35,328 nucleotides of DNA, from assembly GCA_021801605.1 (NCBI GenBank), contig JAJYXU010000153.1, positions 1-35,328 of the forward strand, read 5' to 3'. The notes beneath the pieces were generated by a model that ran no database searches, was not told where the DNA came from, and saw only the letters and a list, made by a program, of their open reading frames with translations. This DNA is from Bacteroidota bacterium (GTDB taxonomy: Bacteria; Bacteroidota; Ignavibacteria; Ignavibacteriales; Melioribacteraceae). The position numbers and the translations under genes are program-made. Below are positions 9,690 through 18,108 of this stretch, in pieces (positions within the stretch are counted from its first letter, which is position 1; each line of letters starts with the position of its first letter).

Positions 9690-10976
9690 ATGTTAAAGAA
9701 ATTCACATTTTTGCTTGCAATAGTTTTAATTACAGCGAGCATAAGCAATGCCCAATGGGTAAATATGGGTGTGTTCCCAAATGCAGATGCAACTTGGAAA
9801 GCACAGGTCAACAATGCAATCGCAGTAGATCCTGATGGTAAGATATGGATAGGTAAATACTCGAATGTTGCAAAATATGTTGTAGCTCCCAGCGATACTC
9901 TTAAAAAAAGCGTATACCTAACTTATATTTTTAATCCTGACGGTACGCAGGCGTCATTTTCACCTATATTCCAAGTTATGGGTGATACTATGTACAGCAC
10001 TACACAAAGGGGGATGAGAACTAATATTGATGGCAATATTATTTTAACTACTGGTTTTCCATCTATGTATATTATTGACTATAAAACCGGAAAAGGGCTT
10101 AAGAGAGTTTTATTGCCTAGCACCAACGGTCCAAATGCGCCAGCTGTATCCTCTACTGGAACTATTTTTGTTGGTACCGTTTTCGAGGGTCAAAGACCCG
10201 TAGAAATGTACGACCAAAACTTGACATTGATAGGAAGCGCAATAACTAAAGCACCAGGTTTTTCTAGGGCTTTTGAAGTTTCAAAAGATGGTAATACTAT
10301 TTACTGGGCTGGATATACAACTAAAAAGGTGTATGTGTATAACAGAGCCGATGAATTTTCAAACTTCACTTTGAAAGATTCCATAATGATTGGTGCAGCC
10401 GTTGAATCTTTTGCTTGGCGTCCAAAGACCGATCAACTATGGATGTCTGGAGGATCAAATAATGATAAACCAGATGCTGGCAGCAAATTTACAATTGGTA
10501 CTTGGTATGCTTATGATGTTGTTCAGAAAAAAATTGTTGATAGTTTAAAACTCGCTTTTACTGATCCAACAAAACCAGATGAAAGACCAAGAGGATTGGC
10601 ATTTAGTAATGATGGTAGAACAGCATATATTGCTCAATTTGGTACGTCAAACTGGATGAGCCAGAAAGTAGTTCAAGTCGGTACTGATGTAGAAAAGCTT
10701 GATGAAATTCCAACCGGTTATGAATTATCGCAAAACTATCCAAATCCATTTAACCCAACTACTAATATTAAGTTTTCAATTCCCGGGCAAGGATTTGTCA
10801 GCTTAAAAGTTTACAACACTCTCGGGCAGGAAGTTGCTGTTCTTGTAAATGAATTTAAGAGTGCCGGCACATACCAGGTAGATTTCAATGCATCAAATTT
10901 ATCAAGTGGAATGTATTTATATATTCTTAGTTCCGGTAATTATAAAATTTCAAAGAAAATGTTGCTGATGAAATAA
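9690..10976 (+). CDS. Secreted beta-propeller-like protein with T9SS type A sorting domain
   Basis: 428 residues, ATG preceded by AAAGGAG at good spacing. A signal peptide ends 'ISNAQ'. Residues ~25-340 contain repeated 'DPDGKIWIGK', 'DGNIILTTG', 'SKDGNTIYWAG' and 'SNDGRTAYIAQ' units, which suggests a multi-blade propeller. The last ~85 residues are a classic sorting domain ('YELSQNYPNPFNPTTNIKFSIP', ending ISKKMLLMK). It lies 82 bp after the lipoprotein gene and is followed by a strong hairpin, so it is likely the last gene of the secretion module, and its cargo signal fits the PorV-like protein upstream. The function of the propeller itself is unknown. Confidence 0.85.
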   Translation: MLKKFTFLLAIVLITASISNAQWVNMGVFPNADATWKAQVNNAIAVDPDGKIWIGKYSNVAKYVVAPSDTLKKSVYLTYIFNPDGTQASFSPIFQVMGDTMYSTTQRGMRTNIDGNIILTTGFPSMYIIDYKTGKGLKRVLLPSTNGPNAPAVSSTGTIFVGTVFEGQRPVEMYDQNLTLIGSAITKAPGFSRAFEVSKDGNTIYWAGYTTKKVYVYNRADEFSNFTLKDSIMIGAAVESFAWRPKTDQLWMSGGSNNDKPDAGSKFTIGTWYAYDVVQKKIVDSLKLAFTDPTKPDERPRGLAFSNDGRTAYIAQFGTSNWMSQKVVQVGTDVEKLDEIPTGYELSQNYPNPFNPTTNIKFSIPGQGFVSLKVYNTLGQEVAVLVNEFKSAGTYQVDFNASNLSSGMYLYILSSGNYKISKKMLLMK

Positions 10977-11015
10977 GGACATTATCGAAAGAAATTCTGT
11001 GTTTCGAGATTCATG

Positions 11016-11049
11016 TTCCCCTCTTAAAAAATAAAAATTAAGAGGGGAA
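11016..11049 (+). terminator. Strong hairpin terminator after the T9SS propeller gene
   Basis: A perfect 12-bp stem (TTCCCCTCTTAA at 11016-11027 with its complement at 11038-11049) with a 10-base A-rich loop, followed by a short T-containing tail, 40 bp after the stop codon at 10976. Confidence 0.75.
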
Positions 11050-11262
11050 TTCTTTATAACTGAAATTGCGAATACAACTCTCTTCTCTTGGTAAATTAAT
11101 TCTGTTTTCGAATCTGTTTTATGTTGAAGACTCTTTATTATATTAATAGATACTTGTACGCATTCATCATTCTTAATGATTTTAGAAAAATTAATAAAAC
11201 TGGTTAATTCATGGGTAGTTCTAAAAACTTTCACAAAGTGATGGCTATGTCACAAAATTCTT

Positions 11263-11295
11263 CGCGTACTTTGCGAAATCTCTGCGCTCTTTGCG
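11263..11295. repeat. Short imperfect direct repeat (CGCGTACTTTGCG / TGCGCTCTTTGCG)
   Basis: Two 13-base units with a 20-base period differ at three positions. The wording (CTTTGCG, CTCTGCG) resembles short intergenic repeats seen in many Bacteroidota and other genomes. It is seen once here; the repeat family is inferred. Confidence 0.4.
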
Positions 11296-11383
11296 TTTAA
11301 GCTTTCAATAAGATGGTTTTTGGAACCACCCTCATTTTAGTTCAAGAAGGTACTATATAACCTAACAGGAGATATTTTATTAG

Positions 11384-12847
11384 ATGATCACAGTATTTCT
11401 TCCTTATAGTGGTTCGCAGCATAGCATAAATACAATTACGGAATTACTTAATTGTCATCTCGTTTCTAAAGTTTATCTATTAGCTAACGATGAAATAAAT
11501 GAATTTCCTGATAATTGTGAAATCCTGAGAGTAAACGATTTGACTAGCTCAGTAACAGTTGATTTGATTATTAAAAAAACACAAACAAAATACATATTGT
11601 TCTTCACCCAAGACGGCAAATATCAATTAGGTCAGTTTGCTGTTGAAAGGTTTTATAGTATAATAGATTCTACAGGCGCCGGATTAGTATATTCAAATTA
11701 TTTTTCAATCAAAGAAAACTCACTAATTCGGCATCCGGTATGTGATTACCAATTGGGAAGTTTGAGGGATGATTTTGATTTCGGTCATCTGATGTTTCTA
11801 AATGCAGAATTTCTCAAATCATTCAAAAATGAAAACGAATATAAGTATGCAGGCATATATAATTTACGGTTGCACCTCGCCAGAGAAAGTAACATTCTGA
11901 GAATACCGGAATATTTATATACTACTACCGAAACAGATTTAAGAAAAAGCGGAGTAAAACAATTTGATTATGTAAATCCCAAGAACCGTGACGTTCAGGT
12001 CGAAATGGAAAAAGCGGTTACTGATCATTTAAAGAAAATTGACGCTTATCTCGCCCCGGATTTTAAAGAAATCGAAATTGATAATGATAATTTTGAATAC
12101 GAAGCATCGGTTATAATTCCGGTAAAAAATAGAGTGAGCACAATTAACAACGCCATCAACTCTGTTCTTTCTCAAAAAACCGATTTTAAATTCAATCTTA
12201 TTGTTGTTGATAATTATTCGGACGATGGTACAACTGATAAAATAATAGAGATAGCAGAAAAAGATTCTCGCTTAATTCATATTATTCCGGAAAGAAAAAA
12301 TTTAGGAATCGGCGGATGCTGGAATGAAGCTGTTCGGAATAAATTATGCGGCAGGTTTTCAATACAATTAGACAGCGATGATGTTTATGCAAATGAAAAT
12401 ACGGTTCAGACTATTGTTGATACTTTTAAGAAAGAAAAATGTGCGATGGTTATCGGTTCATACAGAATGACCAATTTTAAGCTGGAAGAAATTCCTCCGG
12501 GAATAATAGATCATAAAGAATGGACACCGGACAACGGTAGAAATAATGCGCTAAGGATTAACGGACTTGGTGCACCACGGGCATTTCATACACCTATTCT
12601 TCGTGAATACAAAATTCCAAATGTTAGTTACGGCGAGGATTATGCTGTTGGATTAATGATCTCAAGAGATTATCAAATAGGTAGAATTTATGAACCGATC
12701 TACCTTTGCAGAAGATGGGAAGGTAATTCAGACGCGGCTTTGGATATTGATAAACAAAACTATTACAATGAATATAAAGATAGAATAAGAACGATCGAGG
12801 TGCTTGCGCGTCAGAGGAAAAATAGAAATGCAGATAGAGTTTGCTAA
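11384..12847 (+). CDS. Two-part family 2 glycosyltransferase
   Basis: 487 residues, preceded by AGGAGA at suitable spacing. The C-terminal half (residues ~240-487) is a clear GT2 GT-A domain: '[22 protein letters not shown]', '[16 protein letters not shown]', '[12 protein letters not shown]', then the metal-binding 'LDSDD' and a later 'GEDYAVGL'. The N-terminal ~230 residues look like a second, degenerate GT-A-like domain ('[18 protein letters not shown]', '[15 protein letters not shown]') whose DXD site is weak, so it may be non-catalytic or bind a partner. There is no signal peptide, so it is cytoplasmic. Its end overlaps the DUF4922 gene by 20 bp, implying tight coupling. The acceptor is unknown. 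Confidence 0.85.
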   Translation: MITVFLPYSGSQHSINTITELLNCHLVSKVYLLANDEINEFPDNCEILRVNDLTSSVTVDLIIKKTQTKYILFFTQDGKYQLGQFAVERFYSIIDSTGAGLVYSNYFSIKENSLIRHPVCDYQLGSLRDDFDFGHLMFLNAEFLKSFKNENEYKYAGIYNLRLHLARESNILRIPEYLYTTTETDLRKSGVKQFDYVNPKNRDVQVEMEKAVTDHLKKIDAYLAPDFKEIEIDNDNFEYEASVIIPVKNRVSTINNAINSVLSQKTDFKFNLIVVDNYSDDGTTDKIIEIAEKDSRLIHIIPERKNLGIGGCWNEAVRNKLCGRFSIQLDSDDVYANENTVQTIVDTFKKEKCAMVIGSYRMTNFKLEEIPPGIIDHKEWTPDNGRNNALRINGLGAPRAFHTPILREYKIPNVSYGEDYAVGLMISRDYQIGRIYEPIYLCRRWEGNSDAALDIDKQNYYNEYKDRIRTIEVLARQRKNRNADRVC

Positions 12848-13826
12848 AAAAAAACTGTATTTAGAAGATGATGATAGTTTAAGCGACTTACCGGAAAAAG
12901 CCGAAAGGTTATTTGAACATCAACTTAATAATTGGAAACTCGCTTCAGATGGATATCGAAGTTTAACATCGGTTCAAGTAAAACAATTCGAATTCGATAA
13001 TTTTACAATTGAGGCTCACTTTAATCCGGGTAGAATTATTTCTTCTTCAGCTAAAGTTGATGCAAAATCAATTGAAGCACGCCCATGTTTTTTATGTATT
13101 GATAATTTGCCGGTCGAGCAAAAAGCTGTAAAAATAATTAATGACTATTTTCTTTTGGTTAATCCATTTCCGATTTTCTCCAAGCATTTCACAATTCCTT
13201 CTGTCAATCATTTCCCGCAAGCAATAGAAAATGAAATTGGTAATATGCTTATTATTTCGTCAATGCTGGGAAAAGACAATTCGGTTTTTTATAACGGACC
13301 TAGATGCGGAGCCTCAGCACCGGATCATATCCATTTTCAAGCCGGTAATTTCGGCTTTATGAAAATTGATGAAGAGTATAAAGACATTTTAAATACGTAT
13401 GGTAGAATAATCTATGAAGATGATGAACAGGTAACAACGGCTATAACCGGTTGTCTTCGAAATTTTATTTCCATTGAATCAAATAACATTTCGAAAATAA
13501 CAGCCGAGTTCAAAAGGATTTATAATGTTTTAAATAAAGACCAATCCAATTTTGAACCGATGATGAATATTATTAGCAGTTACAATGATAATTGGCGGCT
13601 GTTGGTTTTTCCTAGAAGCAGACATAGACCTTCCTATTTTTTTGAAGAAGGTGAAAATAAATTATTAATTAGCCCCGCTGCCGTAGATTTGGGCGGAGTG
13701 TTTATTTTTCCAAGGGAAGAAGATTTTAATAAAATAACGAAAGAATTAATTATAGATATATTTAGACAAGTTACATTAAGCGATGATGAGTTTAAATACT
13801 TATCAGACAAACTGAATAATAGATAA
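12828..13826 (+). CDS. DUF4922 protein, GalT/HIT-superfamily nucleotidyl transferase or phosphorylase
   Basis: 332 residues from ATG 12828, chosen over an upstream TTG (12804) because AGAGGA precedes it; this start overlaps the glycosyltransferase gene by 20 bp. Two features suggest the GalT-like branch of the HIT superfamily: a paired-cysteine motif 'RPCFLC' (Cys87, Cys90) followed by 'NLP', and the active-site-like 'PDHIHFQAG' (His167, His169, Gln171) after 'RCGASA'. Relatives with this layout include hexose-1-phosphate uridylyltransferases, diadenosine tetraphosphate phosphorylase and GDP-L-galactose phosphorylase. The likely chemistry is breaking or making a nucleotide-sugar phosphate bond through a histidine intermediate. 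The translationally coupled glycosyltransferase suggests that both act on the same sugar. The precise substrate is unknown. Confidence 0.8.
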   Translation: MQIEFAKKKLYLEDDDSLSDLPEKAERLFEHQLNNWKLASDGYRSLTSVQVKQFEFDNFTIEAHFNPGRIISSSAKVDAKSIEARPCFLCIDNLPVEQKAVKIINDYFLLVNPFPIFSKHFTIPSVNHFPQAIENEIGNMLIISSMLGKDNSVFYNGPRCGASAPDHIHFQAGNFGFMKIDEEYKDILNTYGRIIYEDDEQVTTAITGCLRNFISIESNNISKITAEFKRIYNVLNKDQSNFEPMMNIISSYNDNWRLLVFPRSRHRPSYFFEEGENKLLISPAAVDLGGVFIFPREEDFNKITKELIIDIFRQVTLSDDEFKYLSDKLNNR

Positions 13827-13844
13827 AGCTAAGGATTAACTAGC

Positions 13845-16772
13845 ATGAATTCTATTACTATTTATCAATTGGAAAAAATGAGAGATAGTTTTGAAGGTGA
13901 TATTCTATTAGATGAATTATCAAAAATAATTTATGCTACAGATGCTTCTGTTTATAGAGAAAAACCTCAAGCAGTTGTTCTTCCCAAAACAAAAGAAGAC
14001 ATAAAGCTAATTGTAAAATTTGCATCGGAAAATAATATTTCGATCATTCCCAGAGCTGCCGGTACCTCATTAGCCGGGCAGGTAGTAGGCAACGGTATTG
14101 TAGTAGATATATCAAAATACATGAATAATATTCTCGAAATTAACTCCCAAGAAAAATGGGTTAAAGTACAACCCGGTGTTGTATTGGATGAATTGAATAT
14201 TTATTTGAAAAGATACGGGTTGTTTTTTGGACCTGAAACTGCTTCAGGCAGCAGATGCATGCTCGGCGGGATGTTTGGTAATAATTCATGCGGTTCACAT
14301 TCAATTTTATACGGTTCAACACGCAATCATGTTCTTGAAGCAAATGTAATTTTAAGCGATGGTTCTGAAGTTTGTTTTAAATCAATTAAAAAAGAGGAGC
14401 TTGTTGAAAAATGCAACGGTACTTCTCTCAAAAATAAAATATATAAAAAACTAAACGAGATATTATCCGACCAAAAAAATCAAGAGGAAATAATTAATGA
14501 ATACCCGTCTCAAGAAATAAACAGAAGAAATAACGGATATGCAATTGATCAGCTCTTAAAATGTAATGCTTTTGGAATGGGAGATAAAGATTTTAATGTT
14601 TGCAAACTGTTAGCCGGTTCCGAAGGAACATTAGCATTCACTACCGAAATAAAATTAAACTTAGTTCCTCTTCTTCCACAAGTCGTTGGTGTTATTCCTA
14701 TTCATATGAATTCTCTGGAAGAAGCGTTTAAAGCAAATCTTATTGCATTAAAATATAAGCCAGGTGCAGTTGAATTAATTGACGGGAAAATTCTTGAGTA
14801 TGCAAAGGTGAATATCGAACAAAAGAGAAACCGTTTCTTTATTAAAGGCGATCCGGCTGCTTTGCTTGTAGTGGAATTTGCCGGAGATTCTGAAAATGAA
14901 ATAAAACAAATAGCGAGCGATCTTGAAAAAGAGATGAGAAACGAAGGTTACGGTTATCATTTTCCTCTTTTATTAAACGATGATGTTAATAAAGTTTGGG
15001 CTATTAGAAAGGCGGGTTTAGGACTTTTGGCGAATATCCCCGGCGATAAACGAACGGAACAGTTTATTGAAGACACTTGTGTTCGTCCGATTGATCTGCC
15101 GGATTTTATGAATGAGTTTCAACAAATATTAAAAGAGAATAATTTGGATTGTGCTTACTATGCACATATTGGTTCGGGTGAACTTCATTTAACTCCAATG
15201 TTGAATTTGAAAGATTCATTCGACGTAAAGTTATTTTATACAATAACAAAAGAAATTGCTCACCTTGTAAAAAAATATAAAGGGTCATTAAGCGGTGAAC
15301 ATGGCGACGGTAGATTAAGAGGTGAATTTATTCCAATTGTAATCGGTGAAAATAATTACCAGCTATGCAAAGAAATTAAAAATGTATGGGACCCTAAAAA
15401 TATTTTTAACCCCGGTAAGATTGTCGACACAGTTGCAATGAATTCGAATTTAAGGTATGAAGTAGATAAGAAACCCAAAGACCTTTCTACTATTTACGAT
15501 TTCTCCGGCACTAAAGGAATTTTAAGAGCGGCTGAAAAATGTAACGGCTCAGCAGATTGTAGAAAAACCGATTTACTCGGCGGTACTATGTGCCCGAGCT
15601 ATAGAGCAACAAGGGAAGAAAAAAATTCAACAAGAGCACGTGCCAATGCATTAAGAGAATTCTTAACCAGGTCTCAGAGAACAAATCCTTTTGATCATCG
15701 TGAGATTTATGAGGTAATGGATTTGTGCCTCTCGTGTAAAGCTTGTAAATCCGAATGTCCTTCCGGCGTTGATATGGCGAAACTGAAAAGCGAGTTTTTA
15801 CAACATTATTACGATGCTAACGGAGTTCCATTTAGAACCAAATTGATTGCGTATTTACCAAAAATAAATTCTATCATTTCGAACTTTTCGAGTTTTGTGA
15901 ATGTCTTTCTTAAATCAAACTTGACAAATCGATTTATTGGGTTTAGTCCAAAGCGAAATCTTCCATTGCTATCGAAAACCACTTTTGCAAATTGGTATAA
16001 AAGGAATAGAGATCGGTACGGAAAGGGTAATTATCCAAATGGGAAAGTATTTTTATTCAATGACGAATTCACAAATTATAATGAATCCGAATTAGGTGTA
16101 AAAGCTTTTCTTCTTCTTACTCATTTGGGCTATGAAGTATTGGTACCAAAACATTTGGGGAGCGGAAGAACATTTATTACCAAAGGCTTATTAAGAAACG
16201 CAAAAAAAATTGCAAATGAAAACATTATGCTGTTAAAAGATGTAATTAATCCGGCTACTCCATTAATAGGAATTGAAGTGTCTGCAATTTTATCTTTTAA
16301 AGATGATTATCTTGACCTTGTCGATTCTAACTTAAAAACATCAGCCGAAAAAATATCGGAATCAACTTTTACATTTGAAGAATTTATCTCCTCGGAAATC
16401 AAGAAAGGAAAAATATCTTCTGCATCATTTACAAATACTTTCAGGAAAATCAAACTTCACGGGCATTGCCAGCAAAAAGCAATAGCATCTACAAACGCAA
16501 CAATTGAAGTACTTTCACTACCACAAAATTATATGGTTGCAGAAATTCCTTCCGGATGTTGCGGAATGGCAGGCGCCTTTGGTTATGAAAAAGAACATTA
16601 TGATTTGTCAATGAAAGTCGGGGAATTAGTTTTGTTTCCTGCAATTAGAAAAGAACATTCTGATACTATTATTTGCGCACCCGGTACTAGTTGTAGGCAC
16701 CAAATTAAGGATGGAACTGATAGAAGTGCATTCCATCCTATAGAGATAATTTACGACGCTCTTATTAAATAA
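13845..16772 (+). CDS. FAD/Fe-S oxidoreductase, YdiJ/GlcD-GlcF-like fusion (2-hydroxyacid dehydrogenase type)
   Basis: 975 residues, close to the ~1000 of the YdiJ family. The N-terminal PCMH-type FAD domain (~20-260) shows 'IPRAAGTSLAGQVVG' and 'GSRCMLGGMFGNNSCGSHS'. An FAD-oxidase C-terminal domain follows to ~540, including 'SGEHGDGRLRGEF'. Two ferredoxin-like cysteine clusters come at ~565-590 and ~628-642 (CLSCKACKSECP). The C-terminal GlcF-like part contains 'HGHCQQKA' (~872) and the 'SGCCGMAGAFGYE' CCG motif (~905). Family members oxidise D-2-hydroxyacids such as D-2-hydroxyglutarate or D-lactate and pass electrons through Fe-S clusters to a quinone or another carrier. It starts 18 bp after the DUF4922 gene. 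The substrate here cannot be read directly. Confidence 0.88.
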   Translation: MNSITIYQLEKMRDSFEGDILLDELSKIIYATDASVYREKPQAVVLPKTKEDIKLIVKFASENNISIIPRAAGTSLAGQVVGNGIVVDISKYMNNILEINSQEKWVKVQPGVVLDELNIYLKRYGLFFGPETASGSRCMLGGMFGNNSCGSHSILYGSTRNHVLEANVILSDGSEVCFKSIKKEELVEKCNGTSLKNKIYKKLNEILSDQKNQEEIINEYPSQEINRRNNGYAIDQLLKCNAFGMGDKDFNVCKLLAGSEGTLAFTTEIKLNLVPLLPQVVGVIPIHMNSLEEAFKANLIALKYKPGAVELIDGKILEYAKVNIEQKRNRFFIKGDPAALLVVEFAGDSENEIKQIASDLEKEMRNEGYGYHFPLLLNDDVNKVWAIRKAGLGLLANIPGDKRTEQFIEDTCVRPIDLPDFMNEFQQILKENNLDCAYYAHIGSGELHLTPMLNLKDSFDVKLFYTITKEIAHLVKKYKGSLSGEHGDGRLRGEFIPIVIGENNYQLCKEIKNVWDPKNIFNPGKIVDTVAMNSNLRYEVDKKPKDLSTIYDFSGTKGILRAAEKCNGSADCRKTDLLGGTMCPSYRATREEKNSTRARANALREFLTRSQRTNPFDHREIYEVMDLCLSCKACKSECPSGVDMAKLKSEFLQHYYDANGVPFRTKLIAYLPKINSIISNFSSFVNVFLKSNLTNRFIGFSPKRNLPLLSKTTFANWYKRNRDRYGKGNYPNGKVFLFNDEFTNYNESELGVKAFLLLTHLGYEVLVPKHLGSGRTFITKGLLRNAKKIANENIMLLKDVINPATPLIGIEVSAILSFKDDYLDLVDSNLKTSAEKISESTFTFEEFISSEIKKGKISSASFTNTFRKIKLHGHCQQKAIASTNATIEVLSLPQNYMVAEIPSGCCGMAGAFGYEKEHYDLSMKVGELVLFPAIRKEHSDTIICAPGTSCRHQIKDGTDRSAFHPIEIIYDALIK

Positions 16773-16779
16773 CCACACG

Positions 16780-17907
16780 ATGCAAATGGAAAATCTTGAA
16801 AATATTGAACATACTTACTTGATAGATAGCGCCCCTGGAGCAAAAGTTTTAATTAACGGTAAAGAATATCTTTATTTCGGTGGTACAAGTTATTACGAAC
16901 TGCACAAGAATGAAGATGTAATCAACTCGGCTATTAACGCGTTAAAAAAATATGGGATTAATAGTTCGTCTTCCAGAAATAGTTATGGAACGACACAGCT
17001 TTTATTGCAGGTTGAAAAAGAAGCGGCAGAATTTTTTAATTGTGATGATGCCGTTTATTTATCTTCCGGATTTTTGACCGATTTAGCCGCAGTGCAAGCA
17101 TTTATAAATAAAAACATGTTCGATGTTGTATTTATTGATGGAGTTTCACACTATAGCAATGAATATGCTGCTAAGTTAAGCGGGAAACCTATTTATAAAT
17201 TTTCACATCTGGATGACGCTGATCTCGAAGAAAAAATATTTCAAAATCTTAAACCCGATCAAAGACCCTTGGTAATAACGGACGGGATTTTCCCGGTATT
17301 CGGTAAGATTGCCCCTATTCATAATTATTCGAGTATAATAGAAAAATATAACGGAATTTTATGGGTAGATGATGCACATGCACTTGGCATTCTTGGACCT
17401 AACGGAAGAGGAACTTATGAACATTATGGTTTAACTTCGGAAAGATTTTATTTCGGAGGGACGTTTTCGAAAGCCTTCGGAGGATTTGGCGGAATCATTC
17501 CCGGAAATAAAAAATTTATTGGAGAGATTAAAAATAATCAAATACAAAATGGATCTACTCCGCCGCCTTCATCTGCCGCAGCTGCAAGTTTAACGGGATT
17601 AAAATTGGTTAAATCAAAACCGGAGATGAAATTCAAATTGTGGGAGAATGCCAAAAGATTGAAAACCGGCTTAAAGAATTTGGGTGTTGATGTGGAAGAT
17701 ACAAATGTACCTATTGCGGCATGGACAATGAATAGTAAATCGGAAATGCAAAAACTTCAGAATGAACTGATGAAAAAAAATATTGTGATACAGTACATCC
17801 AATATATTGGCGCCGGAGAGAAGGGTGCATTAAGAATTGTTGTATTTTCTTCTCATACTTCCGGGCAAATTGATAATCTAATTTATGAGCTTAAAAAGAT
17901 TATTTAA
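16780..17907 (+). CDS. PLP-dependent alpha-oxoamine synthase-like enzyme (BioF/KBL fold)
   Basis: 375 residues, starting 7 bp after the oxidoreductase gene; ATG 16780 or 16786 are both possible. Fold type I aminotransferase hallmarks are clear: 'SRNSYGTTQLLLQVEKEAAEFF', 'WVDDAHALGILG' (Asp197 and His200 contact the cofactor) and 'GGTFSKAFGG' with Lys231 as the PLP lysine. The family includes 8-amino-7-oxononanoate synthase, 2-amino-3-ketobutyrate CoA ligase and serine palmitoyltransferase, which condense an amino acid with an acyl-CoA. It is slightly shorter than BioF, and no biotin genes lie nearby, so a biotin role is doubtful. The operon position after a 2-hydroxyacid dehydrogenase suggests a linked, undefined pathway. 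Confidence 0.85.
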   Translation: MQMENLENIEHTYLIDSAPGAKVLINGKEYLYFGGTSYYELHKNEDVINSAINALKKYGINSSSSRNSYGTTQLLLQVEKEAAEFFNCDDAVYLSSGFLTDLAAVQAFINKNMFDVVFIDGVSHYSNEYAAKLSGKPIYKFSHLDDADLEEKIFQNLKPDQRPLVITDGIFPVFGKIAPIHNYSSIIEKYNGILWVDDAHALGILGPNGRGTYEHYGLTSERFYFGGTFSKAFGGFGGIIPGNKKFIGEIKNNQIQNGSTPPPSSAAAASLTGLKLVKSKPEMKFKLWENAKRLKTGLKNLGVDVEDTNVPIAAWTMNSKSEMQKLQNELMKKNIVIQYIQYIGAGEKGALRIVVFSSHTSGQIDNLIYELKKII

Positions 17908-17913
17908 TAACTA

Positions 17914-18061
17914 ACCTTACGCAAGTATTGAAGAAAAGATATTTTCTCGGTGTTTCTTTGTGCCTGCTCAGTGTTCCTCTCTGTTATTTGTTGGTCTTTG
18001 TTACACATAGTGCCACTGAGAAGTCACCGAGTTATACAGAGATAAAACTTTTGCGTAAGGT
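17914..18061. repeat. 148-bp palindromic repeat element with ACCTTACGCAA termini
   Basis: The termini are a perfect 11-bp inverted repeat (ACCTTACGCAA at 17914-17924, TTGCGTAAGGT at 18051-18061). Inside are nested inverted pairs CTCGGTG/CACCGAG and CTCAGTG/CACTGAG, so the whole stretch can fold into a long imperfect hairpin. It has no coding capacity and fills most of the gap before lysA. I do not see a clean target duplication. Its termini differ from the GGGTATCTC element, so it is a separate family. Confidence 0.6.
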
Positions 18062-18108
18062 GAATTAAAAATATTAACTATCTATAATATTTAAAAAAAA
18101 ATAAAACT

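Larger units (their letters stand above)
10977..11383. other. 407-bp intergenic region with terminator and short direct repeat
   Basis: This gap holds a hairpin terminator (11016-11049), a 20-base-period repeat (11263-11295) and otherwise AT-rich sequence with no convincing gene. A 94-codon minus-strand frame crosses the terminator and the end of the previous gene and looks accidental. The promoter for the glycosyltransferase gene at 11384 should lie in the last ~100 bases, but I see no clear box. Confidence 0.5.

Noticed and set aside
10950-11234. 94-codon minus-strand frame after the T9SS propeller gene
   Set aside because: It overlaps the end of a solid gene and runs through a perfect terminator hairpin; no start signal or family resemblance is convincing.
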